From G965197005 sp965197005 (GTDB lineage: Bacteria > Pseudomonadota > Gammaproteobacteria > Pseudomonadales > Oceanobacteraceae), in the NCBI GenBank assembly GCA_965197005.1, contig OZ239982.1:1860001-1924000 (forward strand): a stretch of 64,000 bases of DNA, given 5' to 3'. A program made the translations under genes and the position numbers. The notes under the pieces were generated by a model. That model was not told where the DNA came from. It saw only the letters and a program-made list of their open reading frames with translations, and did not search any database. Positions 43,601 to 53,702 of the stretch are shown in pieces. How positions within the stretch are numbered: position 1 is the first letter of the stretch; each line of letters opens with the position of its first letter.

Positions 43601-43881
43601 TAACCAGTGCTCTCGTATTCTCGTCTTGTTTTATAAAAAAGCAATATTACCGTAAAGCTCTAAAGCAAGTCACTTATTTATATTTTAAAATAAGGCAATA
43701 TCTCTCTAAAAAAACCAATTACTTAGAGACAAAAGCACCGCATTCTTATGTCCAGTCCATGACCCAAAAGAATGCAGATTAATGAAAACAACAACATTAA
43801 GTTTATTAACTTTTTTTAACAGACTGCATATTGGCAATTTTATTTTCACAAAGCAGGCAAATACCTGCCTGCGTTTGCTTT

Positions 43882-44718
43882 TTATTTTTTAAATAAATAT
43901 TCGGCATGAAAATGAAGATGGGTCTCTATAAAGCTGGCAATAAAATAATAGCTATGATCATAACCTTCATGATAATTAAGCGTAAGCGGATAGTTACTTA
44001 TTTTAGCTGCCCGTTCTAGCATTTCAGGTTTAAGCTGGGTATGTAAAAAATCATCTGCCATACCTTGGTCAACCAATGCAGGGACAACCGTTTGCGCTGA
44101 TTGCATCAATAAACTGCTGTCATACACTTTCCAAGTATCATGCTCTGCGCCCAAATAAGCCTGTAATGCTTTTTGCCCCCAAGGACAGTCAGTTGGATGG
44201 CAAATAGGACTAAATGCCGAAACTGAGCAATAGCGATTAGGGTTACGCAAGGCTATGGTCAATGCCCCATGCCCACCCATAGAGTGTCCAGAAATAGCAC
44301 GCTTATCATTAATCGGGAAATGAGCTTCAATTAATGCTGGTAATTCTTGCACAATATAATCATACATTTGGTAGTTTGCCTGCCAAGGTGCTTGCGTTGC
44401 ATTGACATAAAAGCCAGCGCCTTGACCCAAGTCGTAATTGTCATCATCAGCAATATGCTCTCCTCTAGGGCTGGTATCTGGTGCAATAATCGCAATACCT
44501 AACTCTGCCGCCATACGCTGTGCGCCTGCTTTTTGCATAAAGTTTTCATCACTACAGGTGAGCCCTGAGAGCCAGTATAAAGCAGGCACTTTATGCTCAT
44601 CACTGGCATGTTCGGGCAAATAAATGGCAAAACGCATACGGCAATTTAAGCAACTAGATTGATGGCTATATTGTTTATGCCAACCTGAAAATGTTTTATT
44701 TTGACTAATTATTTCCAT
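43882..44718 (-). CDS. frmB: S-formylglutathione hydrolase
   Basis: The protein has 278 residues, an alpha/beta-hydrolase of the esterase D family. The nucleophile lies in GHSMGGHGALT; YLPEHA, LYWLSGLTCSDENFMQKAGA and the C-terminal HEGYDHSYYFIASF are family hallmarks. It hydrolyses S-formylglutathione to formate and glutathione, the last step of formaldehyde detoxification. It is 11 bp after frmA. Also called fghA. Confidence 0.94.
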   Translation of the reverse strand: MEIISQNKTFSGWHKQYSHQSSCLNCRMRFAIYLPEHASDEHKVPALYWLSGLTCSDENFMQKAGAQRMAAELGIAIIAPDTSPRGEHIADDDNYDLGQGAGFYVNATQAPWQANYQMYDYIVQELPALIEAHFPINDKRAISGHSMGGHGALTIALRNPNRYCSVSAFSPICHPTDCPWGQKALQAYLGAEHDTWKVYDSSLLMQSAQTVVPALVDQGMADDFLHTQLKPEMLERAAKISNYPLTLNYHEGYDHSYYFIASFIETHLHFHAEYLFKK

Positions 44719-44729
44719 ATTCCTCTCCT

Positions 44730-45857
<1,128 letters not shown>

Positions 45858-45959
45858 TCACTCCAAAATAAATAGTTAAGGGATAAAGTATAAAAGTATT
45901 TTAACTCGCAACAAGTTCGCTGCTGGCAAAATACTTTTACATTATGGTAATAATAAAAT

Positions 45960-46226
45960 TCAGCGTAACTGGCTGTCTTTACTGCCTCTACGATTATAAG
46001 TGCTGGTTGTTTTTTGTTCTGATTCTAAAACAGATTGGCACTCAATACATAAGCGCACACCCTTGATAGCACGCTGTCGAGCTACGGGTATTTGCGCCTC
46101 ACATTGTTCACAATAAGCAAGACTTTCTCCTTTAGGAAGTTGCTCTAATGTGCTTTTAATCGCATCTTTAATGCTCGCATCTATTTGTTCTTGTACTGCA
46201 CCATCTTGTGCCCAACCTGTTGCCAT
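45960..46226 (-). CDS. DksA/TraR-family C4 zinc-finger protein
   Basis: The protein has 88 residues. A short coiled-coil helix (IDASIKDAIKSTLEQL) is followed by a C-x2-C...C-x2-C zinc finger (YCEQCEAQIPVARQRAIKGV, LCIECQ). It matches the small YbiI-like members of the DksA/TraR group that act on RNA polymerase. Much shorter than DksA, it lacks the long coiled coil. It is transcribed alone, divergent from the LysR gene. Confidence 0.85.
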   Translation of the reverse strand: MATGWAQDGAVQEQIDASIKDAIKSTLEQLPKGESLAYCEQCEAQIPVARQRAIKGVRLCIECQSVLESEQKTTSTYNRRGSKDSQLR

Positions 46227-46385
46227 AATAACACCTATTGTATTGCTTTTTCCGTTTTAATTTGTTGCAAAATTAGCCTAACATAATTAAATTTAACGTT
46301 GAATTATAAGCATATAAACAACCAGAACAAGACAACCAAAACTAAAATGACTTTTACATCAGAGTAATAATCAAAAGAGACAATC

Positions 46386-47252
46386 ATGCATCAATGGCAA
46401 GGAATTAACGAATTTGTAGCAGTGGCGCAAACCCAAAGTTTTACCACTGCCGCTAAAAAACTAAATATTTCTACAGCACAGGTTAGCCGCCAGATTAGTG
46501 CTTTGGAAAACCGTTTGGCGGTTAAGCTATTTAATCGCACCACACGCAAAGTATCTCTAACTGAAGTTGGCAGCTTATATTATCAGCAGTGTCATTCTAT
46601 TTTAACGATGCTAGCTCAGTCTGAATTACAAATAAGCCAATTTCAGGCAACCCCAACAGGACAGCTACGTATTACTTCTGCCATTACCTACGGAGAAAAT
46701 ATCATTGCGCCTTTATTAAATGACTTTGCTCTACAATACCCCCAATTACATATAGAGCTTTACTTAAGTAATGAATTGGTGGATTTAATTGATGGCAACT
46801 ACGATTTGGCAATTCGTTTAGGCAAATTAGAAAACTCCTCTTTAATTGCTAAGCGTTTGGGCTCTCGGCGGCAATATGTTTGTGCCTCACCAAGCTATAT
46901 TGCACGCTACGGGAAACCTACAACATTAGATGCGCTAAGGCAGCATAATTGCTTACGAGGACAACATGATTATTGGCGTTTTCAAGAGCAAGGAAAAACC
47001 CGCAATATACAAATTACAGGCAACCTGCGTTATAACAGTGGGCGGTCATTGGCAGATGCTGCCTGTAAGGGCTTGGGCATTATTCAGGTGCCTAATTTGT
47101 ATGTATCAAAGTTCATTGAGCAACAAAAGCTGGTCCCTTTACTGGTAGATTTTCAGGAAGAAGATGAAGGTATTTGGGCGTTATACCCACAAAATCGTCA
47201 CCTATTACCCAAGGTCAGACTTTTTCTGGATTATCTCGTAGCTCACTTATAA
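46386..47252 (+). CDS. LysR-family transcriptional regulator
   Basis: The protein has 288 residues. The winged helix at residues 1-60 (FTTAAKKLNISTAQVSRQIS, NRTTRKVSLTEVG) is followed by a periplasmic-binding-protein-like effector domain (GQLRITSAITYGENIIAPLL). It resembles the PecT/DsdC-like branch. No cognate operon is directly divergent except the zinc-finger gene. AAAGAGA is the ribosome site. Confidence 0.88.
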   Translation: MHQWQGINEFVAVAQTQSFTTAAKKLNISTAQVSRQISALENRLAVKLFNRTTRKVSLTEVGSLYYQQCHSILTMLAQSELQISQFQATPTGQLRITSAITYGENIIAPLLNDFALQYPQLHIELYLSNELVDLIDGNYDLAIRLGKLENSSLIAKRLGSRRQYVCASPSYIARYGKPTTLDALRQHNCLRGQHDYWRFQEQGKTRNIQITGNLRYNSGRSLADAACKGLGIIQVPNLYVSKFIEQQKLVPLLVDFQEEDEGIWALYPQNRHLLPKVRLFLDYLVAHL

Positions 47253-47342
47253 ATTGGCTGATATTTAGCTATTATTTCCAACATTTTTTAATTTATTCCG
47301 TTAAAATACAAAGCTATTTTAATTGTTTAATAAAGAGAGATT

Positions 47343-47786
47343 ATGAGCTGGAATATTTATTTATCAGGCGAGATTCACACTAATTGGCGGACACAAATCA
47401 AACAGGGCTGTGCAGCACTTAATTTACCCATTAACTTCAGCTCACCTGTAACAGAGCATGATGCCAGTGATGCAGCAGGCGATGTATTAGGTGCAGAGGA
47501 TAATCAATTTTGGCGTGATCATAAGTCTGCTAAGGTTAATGCCATTAGAACTAAGACCCAACTTAAAAATTGTGACTTAGCCATTGTCCGTTTTGGTAGT
47601 CAATATAAGCAATGGAATGCGGCATTTGATGCAGGTTTTTGTGCGGCATTGGATATTCCTTATATTAGCCTACATGATGAAGATATTGTACACCCGCTCA
47701 AAGAAGTCGATGCTGCAGCAATGGCGTGGGCAACAACCCCAGAGCAGGTGGTCAAAATTCTTAGTTATGTACTAACTAATCAATAA
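47343..47786 (+). CDS. YtoQ family protein
   Basis: The protein has 147 residues. WNIYLSGEIHTNWRTQIKQG, FSSPVTEHDASDAAGDVLG and KLNCDLAIVRFGSQYKQWNA-like segments match YtoQ, a conserved family of unknown function with a nucleoside-deoxyribosyltransferase-like fold. The ribosome site is AGAGAG, complementary to the CUCUCUC loops of the candidate sRNA. Confidence 0.8.
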   Translation: MSWNIYLSGEIHTNWRTQIKQGCAALNLPINFSSPVTEHDASDAAGDVLGAEDNQFWRDHKSAKVNAIRTKTQLKNCDLAIVRFGSQYKQWNAAFDAGFCAALDIPYISLHDEDIVHPLKEVDAAAMAWATTPEQVVKILSYVLTNQ

Positions 47787-47804
47787 GCGGTTAATCCTCA
47801 CTGC

Positions 47805-47832
47805 GCCAAGTCAGACAGCAGGCTGACTTGGC
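47805..47832. terminator. Hairpin between convergent ytoQ-like gene and nrdA
   Basis: The 10-bp arms GCCAAGTCAG and CTGACTTGGC enclose an 8-base loop, in the 58-bp convergent gap. No long T-run follows on either side. Confidence 0.5.
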
Positions 47833-47844
47833 TTACATCATCAA

Positions 47845-49515
47845 TTAGCCTTCACAAGATTTACACACGCTCTTTTGATTGAGCATTTGTGCGGCATTCA
47901 TACTGTGTTGATAATACAAAGATTTTATCCCTAGCTTCCAAGCATCGATATAGAGCTTATTAATCTCTTTGGCAGGGGTATCTGGGTGAATAATCACATT
48001 GAGTGATTGTGCTTGGTCAATATAATCTTGGCGCGCTGCTGCTTGATAAATAATCGCCATTTGATCAATTTCTGGATAGGTTTTAAAAACCGCCTTTTCT
48101 TCTTCGCTTAAAAAATCTAAATGCTGTACTGAGCCGTTATAATCACGAATACTACGCCAAGTTGCCGTATCGTTTTTACCTTTTTCTTCTAATAACTCAC
48201 TTAGAAATGGGTTTCTAATGGTCGTTTTTATTTTTTGAATATCTTTCACATAGCAGTTCGACCAAATGGGCTCAATACCTTGAGAAACCTGTCCTAAAAT
48301 AAAAGCGGAAGAGGTGGTTGGCGCTACGGCCATGGTGGTTGTATTACGCCGACCGTACCCTTTTAATACCTCTGGCTCGCCAAATTGTTGTGCCAGCTCT
48401 GCGGAGGCACTATAGCTACGTTGTTGTAATAATTTGAATATCTCTACATTTAGTTTTGCTGCTTCTCGCCCTTCAAAATCAAGTCGATTTGCCTGTAAAT
48501 AAGAGTGCCACCCAAGAACACCTAAGCCTATGGCTCGGTGGCGTTTAGCAAAATTATAAGCACGTTGCATAAAGTAGAAAATTTTCTGCTCATCTCGTTG
48601 CTTCGAATCACGTAACGCTTCAAGTTTTTGGATAAACTCTGTCATCACTGCATCAAGAAAGTACGTCAGTGTTTCTACAGCATCTGTATCTTTCCATTTA
48701 TCATAATGCAAGATATTAATCGAAGATAAACAGCACACAAAAGACTCATCTTCATTGCTAGGTAGCATTATTTCTGTGCATAGATTGCTAGCATGAATAC
48801 GACGGTTCTCATTTTTATACACATCAACAGTATGGTTATTCACATTATCAGAAAACAAAATATAGGGATAACCAATCTCTCCACGAGTTTGAATGAGTTT
48901 TGCCCAAATAGCACGCTTCTCTGCATCACCATCAACCATAGCTTGTAGCCAAGCATCACTGACAGTGACACCATGTGTGAGCTTTTGAATGCTATTACCC
49001 TCTAAGCCAATATCTAAGAACTCTTCAATATCAGGGTGTTCAATCGGCAAATACGGGGAAAAATTGCCACGCCTTGTTGCTCCTTGGCTAACAATATCAA
49101 TAATGGTGTCGAACAACTGCATAAAATGAACCGCCCCTGAAGAATGTCCATTATCTTTAATGGGCGCACCTCTATGGCGTAAATCCCCAAAATAACCAGA
49201 AGTACCGCCCCCCATTTTCGACATCATGCCTACTTCTGCTTGGGAAAATAAAATCTCTCCCATGTCATCGCCTATAAAAGAGCCAAAACAACTAATAGGC
49301 AACCCTCGCTGCTTGCCAAAATTAGACCAAATAGGTGAGGCAAGAGAGAAAAAACCTTGCTGCATATAGCCATAAAACTTTTCACTAAAGCCTTTAATGC
49401 CATTAATACGCTCTGCATTATCAGCTATTTCTTGAATACGTTGTTCAGGACTAACCCCTTCGGTTAAATATCCTAATTTTAAATAATTACGGCTATTTTC
49501 AGTTAACCATTGCAT
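47845..49515 (-). CDS. nrdA: Ribonucleotide reductase class I alpha subunit without ATP-cone
   Basis: The protein has 556 residues. It reduces ribonucleoside diphosphates. Active-site cysteines are in PISCFGSFIGD, the thiyl-radical region NLCTEIMLPSNEDESFVCCL and the C-terminal CKSCEG that is recharged by a reductant. The radical-transfer tyrosines are in LYYQHS. The usual N-terminal ATP-cone is missing: the protein begins at the catalytic part (NSRNYLKLGYL). The cone is instead on NrdB, whose gene lies upstream in the same operon. Confidence 0.94.
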   Translation of the reverse strand: MQWLTENSRNYLKLGYLTEGVSPEQRIQEIADNAERINGIKGFSEKFYGYMQQGFFSLASPIWSNFGKQRGLPISCFGSFIGDDMGEILFSQAEVGMMSKMGGGTSGYFGDLRHRGAPIKDNGHSSGAVHFMQLFDTIIDIVSQGATRRGNFSPYLPIEHPDIEEFLDIGLEGNSIQKLTHGVTVSDAWLQAMVDGDAEKRAIWAKLIQTRGEIGYPYILFSDNVNNHTVDVYKNENRRIHASNLCTEIMLPSNEDESFVCCLSSINILHYDKWKDTDAVETLTYFLDAVMTEFIQKLEALRDSKQRDEQKIFYFMQRAYNFAKRHRAIGLGVLGWHSYLQANRLDFEGREAAKLNVEIFKLLQQRSYSASAELAQQFGEPEVLKGYGRRNTTTMAVAPTTSSAFILGQVSQGIEPIWSNCYVKDIQKIKTTIRNPFLSELLEEKGKNDTATWRSIRDYNGSVQHLDFLSEEEKAVFKTYPEIDQMAIIYQAAARQDYIDQAQSLNVIIHPDTPAKEINKLYIDAWKLGIKSLYYQHSMNAAQMLNQKSVCKSCEG

Positions 49516-49551
49516 TGTTTTCTCCTAATTAGTTATTAAGTTATCTATTTT

Positions 49552-50823
49552 TTAAAATAGGTCGTCACTGGTAATGCTTTTGCTGCGTTTGTTATAATTA
49601 ATAGAGCGTTTAACAAAAAAATCGCCATGCTTAGTGCCAATAATTTCGTCATCAAACCATTCAGACTCTTGTAAAATTTGCTCATCAACTGTAAAAATGG
49701 GCTCAATATCAAGACTAGATAGCGAGCGATTAAAGCGATCTTGAATAAACGTATCAACAACCACTTTGGGTAAAAACTCAAGCTCACCCTCTGCAAATAT
49801 CCAGTCGATAATTTTTTTCTCAGAATCGTACGCCTTTTGACACAACCGCTGCACCATACGGCTATGGCTCTCATCAAACCAAGTAGGATTTTCTTGCTTA
49901 ATAATCTGCATAAGTGCAATCCCAAAATTACCGTGGATTTGCTCTTCTTTAGAAGTTGCCTCCACCACATTTGAAATGCCTTTTAACTGATTACGATGCT
50001 TATTAAACGCCATAATAATTAAAAATTGTGAAAATAAAGAAACATGCTCAATAAACAAAGAAAACAACAAAATAGCTTCTGAATATTCTTGATTACTATC
50101 ACTACGAACATGCTTAATTGCCGCCTCCAAATAAGACACCCTATCTATAATAACTGGGTTCTCATTTAATTTTTCAAACTCTTCATTTAAGCCTAGTATT
50201 TCTAATAGATGTGAATAAGCATCATGGTGGCGCACCTCACTTTCAGCAAATGTTGCCCCCACTGAGCCAATTTCAGGCTTCGGCAATTTATCATACAAAT
50301 TGCCCCAAAACGTTTTTACAGCCACTTCAATTTGCGAAATAGCCAGCATGGTTTTTTTTATCGCACTTTGCTCAAAAGCCGACAAACCTACCTTAAAGTC
50401 TTGAATATCAGAGGTAAAATTAAACTCCGTATGCAACCAATAAGAATGGCGAATGGCATCAGAATATTCCAATAATTCTGGATATTCATAGGGTTTAAGG
50501 TTAATACGTTTCTTAAAAATATCAGGACGGCGAGAGCGCGCCTGTTGGTCACGATACAAAATATAAGCCTTAGCTGCCTCATGAAACTTACTATCCATAA
50601 GGACTTCTTCTACAATATTTTGCACCCCTTCAACCGATGGTGTGTAATGGCGATCACGAGATTGCATACGCTCTAATACATGCACCACTTTATCCGCCAC
50701 TTCCTGTGCTTCTTTGCGCTCTCCATTAGCTGTTGCCAATAAAGCCTTCTCTATCGCATCAACAATTTTAGTCACATCAAAACTGACAATGCGCTCATTA
50801 CGCTTTTGAATATAGTTAATCAT
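49552..50823 (-). CDS. nrdB: Ribonucleotide reductase class I beta subunit with N-terminal ATP-cone
   Basis: The protein has 423 residues. Residues 1-92 are an ATP-cone (IQKRNERIVSFDVTKIVDAI ... EAAKAYILYRDQQAR), normally found on NrdA. The ferritin-like radical domain follows, with metal ligands and radical tyrosine in ESEVRHHDAY (E-x-x-H-x3-Y) and in FIEHVSLFSQF and KEEQIHGNFG. A known group (for example Leeuwenhoekiella NrdB) uses such a cone to switch oligomer state with dATP/ATP. The start is ATG 50823 behind GGAGG, not the upstream TTG. Confidence 0.93.
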   Translation of the reverse strand: MINYIQKRNERIVSFDVTKIVDAIEKALLATANGERKEAQEVADKVVHVLERMQSRDRHYTPSVEGVQNIVEEVLMDSKFHEAAKAYILYRDQQARSRRPDIFKKRINLKPYEYPELLEYSDAIRHSYWLHTEFNFTSDIQDFKVGLSAFEQSAIKKTMLAISQIEVAVKTFWGNLYDKLPKPEIGSVGATFAESEVRHHDAYSHLLEILGLNEEFEKLNENPVIIDRVSYLEAAIKHVRSDSNQEYSEAILLFSLFIEHVSLFSQFLIIMAFNKHRNQLKGISNVVEATSKEEQIHGNFGIALMQIIKQENPTWFDESHSRMVQRLCQKAYDSEKKIIDWIFAEGELEFLPKVVVDTFIQDRFNRSLSSLDIEPIFTVDEQILQESEWFDDEIIGTKHGDFFVKRSINYNKRSKSITSDDLF

Positions 50824-50900
50824 ACTAATTCCTCCACTCAATTAAGAGTAATTTTACCTATTAATTACATTTGTTTTAACTGGGTGCTGATACTAAACAA

Positions 50901-50947
50901 ACACTACATATAGTGTCAATAAATAATTTTTGTTACTACATATAGGG
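50901..50947 (-). promoter_or_regulatory. NrdR box pair upstream of nrdBA
   Basis: ACACTACATATAGTGT (50901-50916) and the weaker GTTACTACATATAGGG (50932-50947) match the NrdR box pattern, with 31 bp between equivalent positions (three helical turns). They lie 78-124 bp upstream of nrdB. NrdR would repress the operon when dATP is high. No other gene or strong signal is seen in 50824-51194. Confidence 0.82.
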
Positions 50948-51194
50948 CTTTTGTTTACTGCCTTTAAATATCAACACTGCTTAAAACGCCAGCTTCAACT
51001 ATATCATTGCCACTATCTTATTGATTAACTAAGTAAATATTAAAAATTATCAATATTATAAAGCATGCCAAATAAATATTGTTATTTATACTATTTGAAA
51101 AAGATTATTTTTGGTATAAGATATTGCCACTGCGGTTGGTTTTTATTAAGAAATCACGCCTTTAACCTTAAACTTCACTCAAGGAGCTATTGCT

Positions 51195-52400
51195 ATGAGC
51201 TTTATTATTGGATTTAGAAATTTTATCCTGCATTTACTTTATCGAGGCTTAAGACCTCTTATTTTTCTAATGGAACCAGAAAATGCCCATTACTCTTTAA
51301 AGCGTATAGGTGTTTTTTTAGGCTCTAACCCTTTTACCAGAGCTTTAACCTCATTCTTTTTTAACTACAACCATAAGTTTCTAAAGACAGAAGTAAACGG
51401 CATTCAGTATCGCAACCCTGTTGGGCTTTCTGCAGGTTTTGATAAAGATGGCGAGCTAACTAAAATTTATCCTTCACTGGGTTTTGGTTTGGCAGAGCTA
51501 GGCTCTTTTACTGGCGAGGTTTGCCCTGGCAACCCAGGTCGTCGTTTATTTCGTATGGTCAAATCCAAGTCCATTGTGGTTTGGTATGGCCTAAACAACC
51601 AAGGTGCAGAAAAAATTTCTAAACGACTTGCAAATGTTAAGTTTGGTCAGTTACGTGTTGGTATTAATGCGGCAAAATCTAATATTACACCCGAATTTAA
51701 CTTGCTAGATTCTATTGAAGACTACATTAAAACCATGACTGCATTTAAAGATATTGGCGATTACTTTACCATTAATATTAGCTGTCCAAATACGCAAGAT
51801 GGCGAGCCTTTTGTTGACAGAGCCAATCTTGACGCTTTGCTTAGTGCGGTAAATGAAAGAATACGCCCTCTTACATCTCGTCCAATTTACGTTAAATTAG
51901 CGGCGGATTTAGAAATAGAAGAAATCAACACCATTGTTGATGCCTGCATGGATCATAATATGGAAGGTGTGGTTTTAACCAACCTTGCCAAGCCTGAAGT
52001 AAACCAAGAGCATATCCCTGAAGAGTATCCTTCCAATAAAGGATTACTACCCAAAGGTAAAGGGGCTATGAGTGGTTTACCGCTACAGCGTATTTCTACC
52101 AATGTTATACGCCATGTATACCGTAGAACTCGAGGCAAATTAACCATTGTTGGTGTCGGTGGTATTTTTAATGCTAAAGATGCCTACGAAAAAATCACTT
52201 CAGGTGCGAGCTTATTACATATGATTACCACTATGATTTTTGATGGGCCACAAAACATCAATGAAATTAATAGAGGTCTAGTGAAATTGCTTAAACAAGA
52301 TGGCTTTAAGTCAATTAGCGAAGCAGTCGGTTCTCGCAACCCATTACCACCTCTTAAAGCAGAAGTGGCAAAAGCAGCAGAAACCGATAAAGTCGCCTAA
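51195..52400 (+). CDS. pyrD: Dihydroorotate dehydrogenase, class 2 type, with a cysteine active-site base
   Basis: The protein has 401 residues and the class 2 layout: a hydrophobic N-terminal helix region for membrane association, FMN-barrel motifs NPVGLSAGFDKDG, LGFGLAELGSFTGEVCPGNP, GLNNQGA, GVGGIFNAKDAYEKITSGAS. Quinone-linked oxidation of dihydroorotate is expected. The catalytic position normally serine in class 2 (NISSPNT in E. coli) reads NISCPNT here, as in class 1. It is longer than E. coli PyrD (336 residues), with an acidic/lysine C-terminal tail. It is followed by a DUF1315 gene. Confidence 0.85.
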   Translation: MSFIIGFRNFILHLLYRGLRPLIFLMEPENAHYSLKRIGVFLGSNPFTRALTSFFFNYNHKFLKTEVNGIQYRNPVGLSAGFDKDGELTKIYPSLGFGLAELGSFTGEVCPGNPGRRLFRMVKSKSIVVWYGLNNQGAEKISKRLANVKFGQLRVGINAAKSNITPEFNLLDSIEDYIKTMTAFKDIGDYFTINISCPNTQDGEPFVDRANLDALLSAVNERIRPLTSRPIYVKLAADLEIEEINTIVDACMDHNMEGVVLTNLAKPEVNQEHIPEEYPSNKGLLPKGKGAMSGLPLQRISTNVIRHVYRRTRGKLTIVGVGGIFNAKDAYEKITSGASLLHMITTMIFDGPQNINEINRGLVKLLKQDGFKSISEAVGSRNPLPPLKAEVAKAAETDKVA

Positions 52401-52417
52401 TCACAAGAGAAATAATT

Positions 52418-52594
52418 ATGTTTGAAAAACTCGTTTTTTCTCTTGATGACATGCTTTATCAGGAATTTAAAAAAGCCATTCAGACAGGCTATTGGGGAAA
52501 TGGTGTATCAATAAGCCATCAGCAAAAGAAAATATGTCAAGAAGTCATAATTTTGCGAGAAAATGCGGCCACCACCTCAACCCACCTGCATTAA
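52418..52594 (+). CDS. DUF1315 (YeaC-like) small protein
   Basis: The protein has 58 residues. MLYQEFKKAIQTGYWGNGVS and the following QQKKICQEVIIL align with the DUF1315 pattern (a G-K/Y-W-x-x-G-V core then a Q-K-x-x-C-x-Q helix). Function unknown. It starts 17 bp after pyrD with an AAGAGAAA site and is probably co-transcribed. It is shorter than E. coli YeaC (90 residues). Confidence 0.7.
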   Translation: MFEKLVFSLDDMLYQEFKKAIQTGYWGNGVSISHQQKKICQEVIILRENAATTSTHLH

Positions 52595-52601
52595 TTTTTA
52601 C

Positions 52602-52631
52602 AGATAACAGCGTAGGGATACGCTGTTATCT
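52602..52631. terminator. Perfect 13-bp hairpin after the DUF1315 gene
   Basis: The arms AGATAACAGCGTA and TACGCTGTTATCT enclose four bases. No T-run follows directly, so it may stabilise the 3' end rather than terminate on its own. Confidence 0.55.
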
Positions 52632-52713
52632 ATTACAAAACAACATGGATTATCCACACCTAAACTACTCCTAGATAAGTTCAAAAGCGGCATGATAATC
52701 TTGTTTTAAATAG

Positions 52714-52944
52714 CTAACCGTTACTACTCTTTTCTTTATTACGCTTTTTGTCCCTTAAAAAGGTAAAGATAAAAGCCACCGCCGCCAATAACTCAAACAA
52801 CCAACATAAAGGAATAAAGCCAAATGATTCGACTAACCGCCCACTGTCATCAACATAAGCACCCATACTCAAATAAGCAAGCCAACAGCCTATGCCAATG
52901 ACGCAGAAAAACAAACTGACCTTATATTTACCAATAAAACTCAT
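52714..52944 (-). CDS. Small membrane protein (DUF3955-like)
   Basis: The protein has 76 residues and two membrane spans (VSLFFCVIGIGCWLAYLSMG and FGFIPLCWLFELLAAVAFIF), ending in a lysine-rich tail. The loop between spans (GAYVDDSGRLVESFGFIPL) resembles DUF3955. AGGCGG four bases before ATG 52944 is a better start than the upstream ATG. Function unknown. Confidence 0.6.
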   Translation of the reverse strand: MSFIGKYKVSLFFCVIGIGCWLAYLSMGAYVDDSGRLVESFGFIPLCWLFELLAAVAFIFTFLRDKKRNKEKSSNG

Positions 52945-53127
52945 ATAACCGCCTGAAATTAAAAGAAAATAAGACCCATTGATAAACAAAGAGTTCCTAA
53001 TAAAGGATAAGTTAATAGACCTCATATAGATAATAAAAAATAACAATATGCATTGCAGGCGTAAAATTGCGTATAAGTAAAATGCGAAATAAACACCTAT
53101 CTCACTTTTTTAATATTTTTAAACAAA

Positions 53128-53700
53128 TCAGTCTGTCGCTTTCCATGTACGATAAAATGCTTCAACTTCAATGGCAGGTGGATTTTTGACTTTGCAATCT
53201 GGCTGCCCTAAATAGACAAAGCCAATAATATGTTCATTATCTTTCAGTGCAAGTGCTTCTTTTACAGCATGGCTGCTTGCCATTTCTCCGCTACGCCAAA
53301 TAGCTCCCAAGCCTAAAGCCCAAGCCGCATTAAGTATGTTTTGCACACCCGCTGCTGTGGCATAGTGCTGTTCTAAATCAGGTACTTTGCTGGATTTTTG
53401 TATGCTACATACAGCAGCAATAACAGTAGGTGCTCGCAATAATAGGTTGCGTGCTTTATCTTGATGCGCTGGCGACAGCTCATGTTTATTGGCTTTGCCT
53501 TGCAAAAAAATCTCACCTAACTTAACTCTCGCATCGCCTGTAATAAGCAGGTAACGACTGGGGTATAATCTACCATGATCCGCCGCACGCAAGGCGGCTT
53601 GTAATAATAGCTTGAGTTGTTTTTCACTCACTTCAGGGCCAGTTAATTGCGAAATGGAAACCCGTTGGCAAAGACAATCAAGTGCTTGCTGCATATACAC
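53128..53700 (-). CDS. Nitroreductase family protein (YdjA-like)
   Basis: The protein has 190 residues and the FMN-dependent nitroreductase fold: LLQAALRAADHGRLYPSRYL, the central AAGVQNILNAAWALGLGAIW and RSGEMASSHAVKEAL, ending IIGFVYLGQP. It resembles the small YdjA type. It is 2 bp after the TRAP large permease gene, so it is in the same operon, though no functional link is obvious. Confidence 0.85.
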   Translation of the reverse strand: MYMQQALDCLCQRVSISQLTGPEVSEKQLKLLLQAALRAADHGRLYPSRYLLITGDARVKLGEIFLQGKANKHELSPAHQDKARNLLLRAPTVIAAVCSIQKSSKVPDLEQHYATAAGVQNILNAAWALGLGAIWRSGEMASSHAVKEALALKDNEHIIGFVYLGQPDCKVKNPPAIEVEAFYRTWKATD

Positions 53701-53702
53701 TC

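Noticed and set aside
49545..49970. 141-codon minus-strand frame over the 3' end of nrdB
   Set aside because: It lies out of frame within nrdB, whose metal-ligand motifs are intact.
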